Shown: positions 52,517 through 61,848, counted from the stretch's first letter. The stretch: 64,000 nucleotides of DNA from an uncultured Vampirovibrio sp. (GCA_910584405.1 CAJUAL010000009.1:1-64000); one strand, 5' to 3'. The notes: a model not told the origin generated them from the letters alone. Translations and numbers: made by a program.

Positions 52517-53815
52517 TTAAAAATCTATACGACAACTGGCAGATTTTTTACTCATACCATCAGGAATATTAACAACACATGGTGGCAAACTTGCTGAACC
52601 ATAGACTTTGCAAGATCCGGTTATTACGGTATAATCTCGAGTTTCATAGCCTCTGCAACTTGGAGTTGCACATCCTTGTTGACCGGAATAAGGTGAAATG
52701 CGGCAAGATGGCCCAACCTGGGCTGCTGATTGTAATGGGAAATTCTTATTACCATCTATAGTTGAAACCATCCAACGGGACGAAGAAGCCGATGAACTTA
52801 AAGAACAACTTGCACTACATTGAATAGAAACTCCACTCGGTGCATTTACGGTACTAGTCTTAATAACGACACCATGGAATGGATTTGAATCGGTATAATT
52901 TCCCTGACGATCATATTCTAAAGTTAATTGAATTGCAGAATTTTTCTCTTCGCCACCGCCTGAAGGTGTTGACGGACACCATGGATTCGAACCCCATTTA
53001 GAACAACAAGTACCTGAGTTTTTATCAAAATAGTCTTTTATATTTCCGCAACAAATTCTTTCATTACGACTTGCATAGTCACTACTTGTGTCCATACAAC
53101 AATCAGCAGGAGTTCCATCCCCTCCTACATCACATTTACCAATAGGTTTCACGGGTTCTTCCGGTTCTTCCGGAGTAGTAGGAGTAATTTCAACCAATTT
53201 ATAATCCCAATCCGGATCAGCAGTTGCTCTATCTAAGTTTCCTTTTGCCGGTAACATTATTTCATATAAATGTAAATCTCTGCCATAAACATTAGGACCT
53301 TTTTTACCGTTAACATCAAGTAATAGCTTTACTCCGTGTTTCGGATTTTCAGGTTCCATACATATACTTGAACCGTTTTTCAAACTTGCGCAGGCACCTT
53401 TATAAGTCGGAGTATACACAGATTTATCTCCGTCTTTATACTCATAGTATTTACTTGCAAAGCATTTTCCATTACTATTTCCGCAATAATTTGAAACTTT
53501 CAAATATTTTTTTATGAATGCTCCGCTTGAATTTGAATAATCAGTAGGATCTTCTGCATAAGTATATAGCATTGTTTTTTTATAATCGTCGGTATTTTCA
53601 TTGACAATTAAAGATGCAATTGAACTTTCCAAAGTTTGCTTTTCTCGTTTCAGTGCAGCATCAAGAGTCTTATCCTGATAATTTTTCACTACCATAGGCA
53701 AAACCAATGCCGCAATAACACCAACAATTGCAACTGCTAATAATACCTCGGTTAAAGTAAAACCTCTTTTACCTGAATTATTTCCTGCTGATATTGATTT
53801 CCAACTGTTCTTCAA
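52517..53815 (-). CDS. Cys-rich, oversized type IV pilin-like protein
   Basis: A 432-residue protein. The leader of about 17 residues ends KRG, then FTLTEVLLAVAIVGVIAALVLP (Glu +5). The first globular part has the shared DVNGKKGPNVYGRDLHLYE segment. After a Pro/Glu/Thr-rich linker comes an extra Cys-rich part (DCCMDTSS, RICCGNIKDYFDKNSGTCC, TPSCRGYETRDYT), likely stabilised by disulfides, perhaps a tip adhesin. It starts 20 bp after smpB in the same direction. TTGGAGG precedes the ATG. Confidence 0.83.
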   Translation of the reverse strand: MKNSWKSISAGNNSGKRGFTLTEVLLAVAIVGVIAALVLPMVVKNYQDKTLDAALKREKQTLESSIASLIVNENTDDYKKTMLYTYAEDPTDYSNSSGAFIKKYLKVSNYCGNSNGKCFASKYYEYKDGDKSVYTPTYKGACASLKNGSSICMEPENPKHGVKLLLDVNGKKGPNVYGRDLHLYEIMLPAKGNLDRATADPDWDYKLVEITPTTPEEPEEPVKPIGKCDVGGDGTPADCCMDTSSDYASRNERICCGNIKDYFDKNSGTCCSKWGSNPWCPSTPSGGGEEKNSAIQLTLEYDRQGNYTDSNPFHGVVIKTSTVNAPSGVSIQCSASCSLSSSASSSRWMVSTIDGNKNFPLQSAAQVGPSCRISPYSGQQGCATPSCRGYETRDYTVITGSCKVYGSASLPPCVVNIPDGMSKKSASCRIDF

Positions 53816-53835
53816 AAGAATACCTCCAATTAAAT

Positions 53836-54285
53836 TTATCCTCGGCGAGACGCCCGTGCCATTTCTCTTTGTTGATCTTTCTTAGCTATATCTTCCCGCT
53901 TGTCATGTAATTTTTTACCTTTTGCCAGCCCGATTTCAACTTTCGCAAAGCCTTTTGTTATATAAACTTCAAGCGGTACAATTGTATAACCGTCTTTTTT
54001 TATTTTAGAATGCATTTTAAGTATTTCTTTTTTTGTTAAAAGCAGTTTTCTCACTCGTTCTGCTTTATGATTATAACGATTGCCCTGCTCATAAGGTGAA
54101 ATATGACAGTTATAAAGAAAGATTTCATTATCTTCAATTTTGCAGAAACTGTCTTTTAAATTTATTGCACTTTTCCTTATGGATTTTATTTCTGTTCCTG
54201 TCAAAACAATTCCGGCTTCGTATTTTTCAAAAATAGTGAAGTCGTGAAAAGCTTTTCTGTTTGTTGTGACAACTTTTTTATCCAT
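53836..54285 (-). CDS. smpB: SsrA-binding protein SmpB
   Basis: A 149-residue tmRNA partner in ribosome rescue. It has NRKAFHDFTIFEKYEAGIVL, the GTEIKSIRKSAINLKDSF barrel strand, YEQGNRYNHKAERVRKLLL and the basic tail KKLHDKREDIAKKDQQRE. The ATG is 6 nt from the extended -10 box TGG-TATAAT (54292-54300): leaderless. The tmRNA gene is not in this window. Confidence 0.95.
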   Translation of the reverse strand: MDKKVVTTNRKAFHDFTIFEKYEAGIVLTGTEIKSIRKSAINLKDSFCKIEDNEIFLYNCHISPYEQGNRYNHKAERVRKLLLTKKEILKMHSKIKKDGYTIVPLEVYITKGFAKVEIGLAKGKKLHDKREDIAKKDQQREMARASRRG

Positions 54286-54291
54286 ATATTA

Positions 54292-54300
54292 ATTATACCA
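54292..54300 (-). promoter_or_regulatory. smpB extended -10 box, leaderless
   Basis: TGG-TATAAT on the minus strand, 6 nt before the smpB ATG. It overlaps the last codons of oppF. Confidence 0.65.
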
Positions 54301-55255
54301 CACAGTTGTCATATAAAAAACACTTACAGCTATGATTGTCAGAAAATTTAATATTTTCAGGATGAGTAGTTTTACAAACATCCATAACATAAGGACAGCG
54401 GGTATGGAATTTACATCCTTGCGGAATATTTTCAGGTGACGGTAACTCGCCTGTCAAGTGAATTCGTTCCTTTTCATCTGCAGGGTTAAGCTCGGGAACG
54501 GCACTTAACAATGCCTTTGTATAAGGGTGTTTCGGATTTGAGAAAATTTCTTCCGTTAAACCGATTTCAACAATTTCTCCTAAATACATAACTGCAATTC
54601 TGTCAGAAATATATTTTATAACACTCAAATCGTGCGATATAAATAAAAATGTCAGATTAAAATCTTCTTTTAACTGTTTCAAAAGATTAATAATTTGAGC
54701 TTGAATACTAACATCAAGTGCGCTTACCGGTTCATCCGCAATAATAAATTCCGGACTTAAAATAAGTGAACGTGCAATCGCAATTCTTTGTCTTTGTCCG
54801 CCCGAAAACTCATGCGGATACAGATTCAGAACATTTTTATCCAAGCCGACTTTTTGAATTTTATCTTCGACAATCGTTTGAATCTCATCTTTTTTTAATT
54901 TCGTATTAATTTCAAGCGGTTCTTTTAAAATTTCACCAATTTTCATTTTCGGATTAAGGCTTGAATAAGGATTCTGAAAAATTATCTGAACCTTTTTATA
55001 AAAATCACTTAAATTCGAAATATTATTACCTTCAAAAAGAATTTCACCGCGCTCCGGGGTTACAAGTTTCATAACGGTTTTTGCAAGCGTGGATTTTCCG
55101 CACCCTGATTCACCTGCAATAGCGAGAATTTCACCTTTTTTAATATCCAGTGATACATTATTTACGGCATAAACTAAACTTTCACCGCCAAATACATTTT
55201 TTTGCGAGCGATACACTACATCAAGATTTTTTATTTCCAAAAGATTATCTGTCAT
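54293..55255 (-). CDS. Oligopeptide/dipeptide ABC transporter ATPase, OppF/DppF-like
   Basis: A 320-residue ABC ATPase. It has Walker A GESGCGKSTLAK, Q-loop IIFQNPYSSLNP, signature SGGQRQRIAIARSL, Walker B FIIADEPVSALD, and the C-terminal peptide-transporter domain with CKFHTRCPYVMDVC (possible Fe-S-type Cys set). No permease, binding protein or second ATPase is adjacent, so the rest of the transporter is encoded elsewhere. The ATG is 6 nt from a -10 box: leaderless. Confidence 0.9.
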   Translation of the reverse strand: MTDNLLEIKNLDVVYRSQKNVFGGESLVYAVNNVSLDIKKGEILAIAGESGCGKSTLAKTVMKLVTPERGEILFEGNNISNLSDFYKKVQIIFQNPYSSLNPKMKIGEILKEPLEINTKLKKDEIQTIVEDKIQKVGLDKNVLNLYPHEFSGGQRQRIAIARSLILSPEFIIADEPVSALDVSIQAQIINLLKQLKEDFNLTFLFISHDLSVIKYISDRIAVMYLGEIVEIGLTEEIFSNPKHPYTKALLSAVPELNPADEKERIHLTGELPSPENIPQGCKFHTRCPYVMDVCKTTHPENIKFSDNHSCKCFLYDNCVV

Positions 55256-55261
55256 AAAACG

Positions 55262-55290
55262 AGTTTAGCGTAATTTCTGATTAAAATCAA
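55262..55290 (-). promoter_or_regulatory. oppF promoter, leaderless
   Basis: TTGATT, 17 bp and TAAACT (55262-55267) on the minus strand, 6 nt before the oppF ATG at 55255. Confidence 0.6.
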
Positions 55291-55316
55291 TTACACTGTC
55301 AGCCTCTTTCTTTTTG

Positions 55317-55325
55317 TGATAAAAT
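55317..55325 (+). promoter_or_regulatory. purA extended -10 promoter
   Basis: TGA-TAAAAT (box 55320-55325). The leader of about 32 nt contains GAGGG 8 nt before the ATG. Confidence 0.55.
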
Positions 55326-55363
55326 TAATTACGCAGTTGATATTTAATATGAGGGATAAAATT

Positions 55364-56644
55364 ATGACAAACAGAGTTGTAGTCGGCGCACAGTGGGGAG
55401 ATGAAGGTAAAGCTAAAATTACGGATTTACTTGCTCAGGACGCTGATTTAATCATACGTTACCAAGGCGGATGTAATGCGGGACATACAGTCGTTGCGCA
55501 CGGAAAAACTTTCAAGTTCCACCTTATCCCTTCAGGAATTTTATATAAAGGAAAAACCTGTTTAATAGGTAACGGAACTGTTATTTTACCTGAATACTTT
55601 GAAGAAGAATTAAACGGACTAAAAGCTGAAAATATTGATTTATCAGGATTAAAAGTAAGTCCTTTAGCTTCAATTACAATGCCTTGGCACACAGAAGTTG
55701 ACGGATACAGCGAAAGTGTTGCGGGTAAAGGTAAAATCGGCACTACAAAAAAAGGTATCGGACCGACTTACACAGATAAAATGCAAAGAATAGGGTTAAA
55801 AATTGAAGATTTATACTCTCCTGTTGCATTATCTGAAAAATTAGACATAATTTTACCTATCAAAAACAAACAGCTTAAAGAAGTTTATAATCTAAAAACA
55901 TACACAAAAGAAGAAGTACTGGAACTTTGCAAGCATTATGCCGAAATTTTCAGACCATACGTATGTTTTGATTGGCAAGACATGCTTCGCGACGCAAAAC
56001 GCGAAGGTAAAAAGATTTTATTTGAAGGCGCTCAAGGCGTAATGCTTGATGTTGACTTTGGAACCTATCCTTTTGTAACAAGTTCAAACCCTGTCGGAGG
56101 CGGAGCCGGAACAGGTTCAGGCTATGGTCCGACTGTAATTGATGAAGTTATCGGGGTTGCAAAAGCATACGTAACAAGAGTCGGAGAAGGTCCGTTTGTA
56201 ACTGAATTAACTGACAAAATCGGTGAATCAATTCAAACTATCGGGCATGAATTTGGTGTAACAACGGGAAGACCTCGCAGATGCGGCTGGTTTGACGCAG
56301 TTACTATGAAATATGCTTGTCTTGTCGGCGGATTAACATCAATTGCTTTAACAAAAATAGATGTTTTTGATACATTTGATGAAATTAAAATCTGTACGGC
56401 TTACAAAGACACTCGTGACGGAAAGGTTTATACTTCATACCCGACAGATGTTTTCTCTCACAAATATTTAGAACCGATTTACGAAACTCACGCAGGCTGG
56501 GGAGTAAATATTTCAAATATTCGATCTTACGAAGAATTACCGCTAAATTGCAGAAAATATCTTGAACGTTTGGAAGAAATTCTTGAAACTCCGATTTCTA
56601 TAGTTTCAGTCGGACCTGACAGAGAACAGACTATCAATAAGTAA
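55364..56644 (+). CDS. purA: Adenylosuccinate synthetase
   Basis: Makes adenylosuccinate from IMP, Asp and GTP. The 426-residue protein has the P-loop GAQWGDEGKAKITDLL, the catalytic NAGHTV, the IMP loop TKKGIGPTY and the GTP-base TKIDVFD. In most PurA proteins the P-loop reads GDEGKGK; here an Ala replaces the Gly. All other motifs are intact, so activity is likely kept. The ATG at 55364 has GAGGG upstream; an in-frame ATG at 55316 sits on the -10 box. Confidence 0.95.
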   Translation: MTNRVVVGAQWGDEGKAKITDLLAQDADLIIRYQGGCNAGHTVVAHGKTFKFHLIPSGILYKGKTCLIGNGTVILPEYFEEELNGLKAENIDLSGLKVSPLASITMPWHTEVDGYSESVAGKGKIGTTKKGIGPTYTDKMQRIGLKIEDLYSPVALSEKLDIILPIKNKQLKEVYNLKTYTKEEVLELCKHYAEIFRPYVCFDWQDMLRDAKREGKKILFEGAQGVMLDVDFGTYPFVTSSNPVGGGAGTGSGYGPTVIDEVIGVAKAYVTRVGEGPFVTELTDKIGESIQTIGHEFGVTTGRPRRCGWFDAVTMKYACLVGGLTSIALTKIDVFDTFDEIKICTAYKDTRDGKVYTSYPTDVFSHKYLEPIYETHAGWGVNISNIRSYEELPLNCRKYLERLEEILETPISIVSVGPDREQTINK

Positions 56645-56661
56645 TATTTCTTAATAAAATC

Positions 56662-56690
56662 CGCAAATTTTTATTTAAATCTGTTTTTTA
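56662..56690 (+). promoter_or_regulatory. AGCAAA-class promoter, copy E (CGCAAA)
   Basis: CGCAAA (56662-56667), N14, TG, T, TTTTTA (56685-56690), upstream of the M16 peptidase. Between CGCAAA and the -10 region its spacing is identical to copies A, C and D. Confidence 0.4.
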
Positions 56691-56714
56691 TAAAAATATA
56701 CAGGTAGGATTTTT

Positions 56715-59552
56715 ATGAATTATTTACAAAATTATTTATTAACAACGAATAATACAACATCTGCTCAAGGAGTAAAAAAGGTAAATAACGGGGTCACAAA
56801 ACCTCAAACAAAAGTTTCCCAAAATGAGCAAAACGTAACAGAGCTTCAATCAGTTCAGCCTGACTATAATGTCAGGACACCAATTGCGTATACAAAGCTT
56901 AAAGATATTAAGTTAAATGATGATTTAACTGCAAAGTGTTACAGACTTGCTAACGGTCAAAAAGTTGTTATCCTGCCTAAAGACGGTCCGACAGTTGTTA
57001 AATCTTATGTAAATACGGGTTCATTTAATGAAACAGACAACATTCGCGGAATAAGCCATTATATTGAGCATAACTTGTTTAACGGTTCGGAAGCTCTGGG
57101 AAATAAAGTCTTTTTTGACGAAGTTAACAAAATGGGGGCGGACACTAACGCTTCAACCTCATTCTCTGTAACCGATTATTACATATCTTCAAACCTTTTG
57201 GAAGACACAGATTTAGAAAAAGAAATCGAGCTTCATGCCGGAATGCTCACTTCTCCTAAATTCTTAGTTGACAAACTTGAAAAAGAAAAGAAAATCGTTA
57301 ACTCCGAAATTAACATGTATATGGGCGAAGACTTTAGTATCGGAGAAACCCAGACGATTAAAAACCTGTTTAACATAAAATCATCTTCCCTTGATTTAGT
57401 TGCCGGAACAACTGATAATATAACAAACTTAACAAGAGATGATGTCGTAAATTACTTTAATAACAATTATTATCCTGCAAACATGACAACAGTTATTACA
57501 GGTGAAGTTGACCCTGATGAAACAATGAAACTTGTTTCAAAATACTTCAATACCCCGAATAAGGTAACTCAGGAACGTCATTTTGAAACACTTACTCCGA
57601 TTGAAAACACAATAAGACAGGATATAATTTCACCAAAATCCGAAGGTGCAGCATCTGTATTTTTAGGGTTTGCTGGTCCTGAGAACAATAACTATAAAGA
57701 AAAACTTATAGTAACCGCAATGAACGAATTAGCAGGCGGGCTGATATACTCAAGAACAGCTCCTATTGAAAAGAAATACGGAAACGGCATTCATTTCGGA
57801 ACAGATAGAATAAGTTCAAGACCTCAGGACAGAAATCTTTTAATGGTTGGAGCATCAATTCCTGATAATAAAGTCGAAGAGTTCTTAAAAGATTTATACG
57901 GAGCAATTGATAATTTATCTAAAGTTCCCGCAACAAATGAAGAACTTACGGCAGTAAAAAACCGATTGAAAAAATCACAATCAAATGCATTTGAAAGTTC
58001 TCACGCACTAAATAATACTCTTGGCGGAGCTTTCTTAAACGGTATTGAAGACAATATTCAAGACTTTGACAAAATAGTTGATTCAATTACCGCTGAAGAT
58101 ATAATGAATGCGGCAAAAAAATATGCAAACCTGAACAAAGCCGCTCTAACGGTAGTTCACCCTCGCACAGCGACAGAAGCAAGTATTAAAAGCAACTTCA
58201 GTAAAAATTCTAACATATCATTTACCGGTGCAAATAAAAAAACTCCGATAAATACAGATACAATAACTTCATACAAAACTCATAATAACTTTGAAGTAAC
58301 ACTAAACGATACTAATACAAACACGGCAGTAGTTAAGTTTAACCTTGATGAAAAAAAATGGACACCTAAACAGGCTGCAACAGCGTCTATTTTATCCGAT
58401 ATGTTTGAATATGCAGGGATTAAAAATAATAAATCAGGCAATGAAATTTCAAAACTTTTTGACACTTTAGGAATTTCTTCATCACTTAATGCAGGGAACT
58501 ACGGTATCTATTTAAGCTTGAATGTACCTGTAGAAAACTTGAAACAAGCACTTGAAATATCAAATGAACGTATACTAAACTCTGAATTTGACCAAGAATT
58601 ATTCAAAAAATCAGTTGAAAGATTAAGAAACAGATTATCAACTGCAGAACCTTCAGCATATGACAAATTTGAAGCAGAAATGTTCAAAGGTCTTCCAATG
58701 CAATTTAGCGCAAAAGAAACTTTAGAAAGCCTTGATAAAATTACACTAAATGACGTTTTAGCTTTCCATAAAGAAATACTTCAAAAAGCACAAGGTTCTA
58801 TTACGGTATCAGCACCGTTTTCAAAACATCCTGAACTGAAACAGGATATATTTAACTCTCTAAATGTTTACCCGAAAGTTCAGCCAAAAGATATTTCTTT
58901 AAATAAAACTTACGCCCCTGTTGATAAAGCAAAAGTCTTCACACAAGCAAACAATAAAAACCAGGCAGAAATCATTGAAGGCTTCAAGTTTAAACATAGC
59001 GGAAATATGAAAGACCTAACAACATTAGATATTTTAAATATGATTCTTGGCGGAAGCGCATCTTCAAGATTATTCTCAGACCTGCGCGAAACCAGACATC
59101 TTGCATACAACGTATTTTCAGAAATTGATTATTTTGACGATATGGGAGTTATGGAACTCTACATCAAAACAACCACAGAAAATCTTGAAACAGGCGAAAA
59201 ATCGTTTGAAAATGTTCAAAAAGCAATCGACGGATTCAACGAAAATATCCAAAAATTAAAAACAGAAAAAGTATCAGAAGAAGAACTTGAAGCAGCTAAA
59301 AAGACCCTCAAATCTAATCTGCTGACAATGATTGAAACAACAAAAGGTAAAACCCGAATGATTGATTCAGGAAGCAAGTCTTTTTACGGTATAGATATGG
59401 CAAATAAAGTTCTTGAAACAATTGATACAATAACTGCAGATGACGTTTTAAACGCTGCAAATTACATATTTAAAGGCAATCCGGTATACTCAATGACAGC
59501 AACTCAAGCAACACTTGATGCTAATAAAGATTATTTGGCAAAACTAGCTTAA
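56715..59552 (+). CDS. M16 family zinc metallopeptidase, two-domain
   Basis: A 945-residue peptidase of the insulinase/PqqL group. The inverted zinc motif is HYIEH (His115, Glu118, His119) in GISHYIEHNLF, and the third ligand lies in the NSEINMY segment near residue 194. A second, inactive M16 half follows after an ISFTGANKK linker. The first 60 residues are a low-complexity, Gln/Thr/Asn-rich N-terminus without a signal peptide, unlike most M16 proteins. It overlaps the murG end by 9 nt in convergent orientation. Confidence 0.85.
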   Translation: MNYLQNYLLTTNNTTSAQGVKKVNNGVTKPQTKVSQNEQNVTELQSVQPDYNVRTPIAYTKLKDIKLNDDLTAKCYRLANGQKVVILPKDGPTVVKSYVNTGSFNETDNIRGISHYIEHNLFNGSEALGNKVFFDEVNKMGADTNASTSFSVTDYYISSNLLEDTDLEKEIELHAGMLTSPKFLVDKLEKEKKIVNSEINMYMGEDFSIGETQTIKNLFNIKSSSLDLVAGTTDNITNLTRDDVVNYFNNNYYPANMTTVITGEVDPDETMKLVSKYFNTPNKVTQERHFETLTPIENTIRQDIISPKSEGAASVFLGFAGPENNNYKEKLIVTAMNELAGGLIYSRTAPIEKKYGNGIHFGTDRISSRPQDRNLLMVGASIPDNKVEEFLKDLYGAIDNLSKVPATNEELTAVKNRLKKSQSNAFESSHALNNTLGGAFLNGIEDNIQDFDKIVDSITAEDIMNAAKKYANLNKAALTVVHPRTATEASIKSNFSKNSNISFTGANKKTPINTDTITSYKTHNNFEVTLNDTNTNTAVVKFNLDEKKWTPKQAATASILSDMFEYAGIKNNKSGNEISKLFDTLGISSSLNAGNYGIYLSLNVPVENLKQALEISNERILNSEFDQELFKKSVERLRNRLSTAEPSAYDKFEAEMFKGLPMQFSAKETLESLDKITLNDVLAFHKEILQKAQGSITVSAPFSKHPELKQDIFNSLNVYPKVQPKDISLNKTYAPVDKAKVFTQANNKNQAEIIEGFKFKHSGNMKDLTTLDILNMILGGSASSRLFSDLRETRHLAYNVFSEIDYFDDMGVMELYIKTTTENLETGEKSFENVQKAIDGFNENIQKLKTEKVSEEELEAAKKTLKSNLLTMIETTKGKTRMIDSGSKSFYGIDMANKVLETIDTITADDVLNAANYIFKGNPVYSMTATQATLDANKDYLAKLA

Positions 59553-60650
59553 ACAATCCTGAATTTGTTTAACAATAGCCTTAACTCCGTCAAATTTTGC
59601 AAGATTTAATGAGGATTGTTGGATTTGTGCTAACTTTTCAGGATTATTAACAAGTTCCGTAATCAACGGCAAAAGAGTTTCCGCGGTTGTATCAGAATCT
59701 TCCAAATACACCCCAGCTCCGCTTTCAACCATACATTTTGCATTCTTTCGCTGATGATCAGCTGCTGCATAAGGATACGGTACAAATATCGGAGCAATTG
59801 CGCTTGCACAAAGTTCTGAAATACTTAACGACCCCGCACGGGAAATTGCAATATCACAAGCTTTTAAAACAGTTACCATATCTTCAAAATAAGGTCTTAC
59901 TATCAAATTTTTATCAGTCTTATATTCAGGGTAAATTTCATTTAATTGATTTTCAACCTCATTAAAATTTCGTTTTCCGGTCTGGAAAATCACCTGCAAA
60001 CCGTATTTTAAAGACAACTCTTTCAAAATCCCGACAGCCGCAGAATTAATCGTCTTAGCCCCCTGCGAACCGCCCATTATACAAAGTGTTAACCTATCTT
60101 CCAGTCCCAAATCTTGTCTTGCCTGAGATTTTGTTAATGTGGAAAACTTTTCGCGTATAGGATTCCCGTTAACAACACAATTAGGATTATTTAGCTTACT
60201 TTTTGCAGTTTCAAAAGCGACAGAAACACTTTTTGCAAACGGCGCTAATTTTCTTGTTACAAGCCCCGGATTTGCATCACAATCATGCAACACAAACGGA
60301 ACTTTCATAAAAGCACCTGCCAATACAACGGGAGCTGAGACATAACCGCCCGTGCCAAAAATAACATCCGGTTTATATTTGTGAATATATTTACAGCATT
60401 TTAACCACGCAAACATCATCTTAAACGACCACTTTACGAACCCAAAGCTGAGTTTTCTCGGCATTCCTGAAGATTTTACGGGCAAAAACTCATAATCTTT
60501 ATCTTTAACAATTGAAGCTTCTAAATTGTCAGGATTACCGACATAATAAATCTTTTCGGTATCTTCAAGCGCTAAAAGTTCATCGGCTACAGCAACCGCA
60601 GGGTAAATATGACCACCTGTACCTCCGCCTGTTATAAAATATTTACGCAT
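59544..60650 (-). CDS. murG: UDP-GlcNAc:undecaprenyl-pyrophosphoryl-MurNAc-pentapeptide GlcNAc transferase MurG
   Basis: Adds GlcNAc to lipid I to make lipid II at the inner membrane face. The 368-residue protein has the N-terminal GGGTGGHIYPAVAVADEL, HDCDANPGLVTRKLAPFA, the GGSQGAKTINSA loop and the C-terminal donor site ISRAGSLSISEL. It overlaps ftsW by 8 nt. It is the last gene of the mraY-murD-ftsW-murG run seen here. Confidence 0.96.
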   Translation of the reverse strand: MRKYFITGGGTGGHIYPAVAVADELLALEDTEKIYYVGNPDNLEASIVKDKDYEFLPVKSSGMPRKLSFGFVKWSFKMMFAWLKCCKYIHKYKPDVIFGTGGYVSAPVVLAGAFMKVPFVLHDCDANPGLVTRKLAPFAKSVSVAFETAKSKLNNPNCVVNGNPIREKFSTLTKSQARQDLGLEDRLTLCIMGGSQGAKTINSAAVGILKELSLKYGLQVIFQTGKRNFNEVENQLNEIYPEYKTDKNLIVRPYFEDMVTVLKACDIAISRAGSLSISELCASAIAPIFVPYPYAAADHQRKNAKCMVESGAGVYLEDSDTTAETLLPLITELVNNPEKLAQIQQSSLNLAKFDGVKAIVKQIQDCLS

Positions 60651-61848
60651 TAACTTCCTCCGCTCTGATTCTTTTAATCCTTTGTTTAGAAATATTTAAC
60701 AACACCCCTACCATTGCAAGCGAAACAATAATTGAGGTTCCGCCATAGCTTATAAACGGCAAGGTAACACCTGTTACTGGCATAAACGAACTTGCAACAG
60801 ACATATTCAAAAACGCCTGAAATCCGAATATGAAAGTAATACCTACAGCCAGAAGTTTTCCGTACATATCAGGACAGCGTTTTGCAATTCTCAATCCTCT
60901 GTGAACAAGCGCCACAAACAATCCTACAACAAAGAAGCAACCTAAAAATCCAAATTCTTCCGCGATAATTGCAAAAATAAAGTCCGTATGACATTCAGGC
61001 AAATACGCAAGCTTTTGGATTGAACCGCCATAACCTGCTCCACTAAAACCGCCTGAGGCAAACGCTATTAACGATTGAATAATATTATAACCTTTTCCCT
61101 GCGCATCACTTCCCGGATTCAGCCAGATATTTATTCTGTCCATTTGGTAGCCGTGTAAAAGCTTTGGAAGCATAGTTAAAATACCTAACCCCATAACACC
61201 CGAACCTATCCATATCGGAAGCCAAGGACCACGAGCGCAGATATAAAGAGCAAGCGTTGTCATACAAAGAATAATTGCCATACTTAAGTTTGGTTGTTTC
61301 AAAATCAGTAAAAGAATTACCCCCATTGGAATAACAACATTTGTCAGATTTTTTGTAAAAACATTTAAATCAACTTTGTCTTTAAACATACTTGCTATAA
61401 CCATGCAAAACAACGGTTTTGCAAGCTCAGACGGCTGCAACTGCATAAACCCGAGATTAATCCACCTTTTTGCACCGTTAATAACAACCCCCAGCGAAGT
61501 AAACTGTAATATAAACAGCAATATGATTACTGTCCACATAAATTTATTATTATACTTTTCCAGTTTTTTATAATCAAAACGGGCAAAAAATCCCATAGCA
61601 AAAAATCCGACACCCGCATAAATTACCTGCTTCACAAGAAAAGTTACAAGGTTAACGCCTTCTCTCATACACTTTGGAGCAGTTGCCGAAAATATTGCCA
61701 AAAACCCGATTATTACAAGGAATGCAACAATTACAATCAACGAATGATCGGGAGGTGAAAGTATGACATCAGAAGGTCTTCTTTTTCTGCGTCGTTCTTT
61801 ACGTTCTCTTTCTAGTCTTTGTGGTGATTTATACTCGCGATAAGACAT
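60643..61848 (-). CDS. ftsW: Division-type peptidoglycan glycosyltransferase FtsW
   Basis: A SEDS-family polymerase of lipid II at the septum. The 401-residue protein has a basic cytoplasmic N-terminus (RKERRRKRRPSD), about ten helices, and the SEDS signatures FMQLQPSELAKPLF, AIIAEEFGFLG and PVTGVTLPFISYGGTS. The start is uncertain: 61848 (MSYREYKS) overlaps the murD end by 20 nt with a weak GAGA before it. Upstream in-frame ATG codons at 61878 and 61929 lie deeper in murD. It could also be called RodA, but the cell-wall cluster context favours FtsW. Confidence 0.9.
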   Translation of the reverse strand: MSYREYKSPQRLERERKERRRKRRPSDVILSPPDHSLIVIVAFLVIIGFLAIFSATAPKCMREGVNLVTFLVKQVIYAGVGFFAMGFFARFDYKKLEKYNNKFMWTVIILLFILQFTSLGVVINGAKRWINLGFMQLQPSELAKPLFCMVIASMFKDKVDLNVFTKNLTNVVIPMGVILLLILKQPNLSMAIILCMTTLALYICARGPWLPIWIGSGVMGLGILTMLPKLLHGYQMDRINIWLNPGSDAQGKGYNIIQSLIAFASGGFSGAGYGGSIQKLAYLPECHTDFIFAIIAEEFGFLGCFFVVGLFVALVHRGLRIAKRCPDMYGKLLAVGITFIFGFQAFLNMSVASSFMPVTGVTLPFISYGGTSIIVSLAMVGVLLNISKQRIKRIRAEEVNA

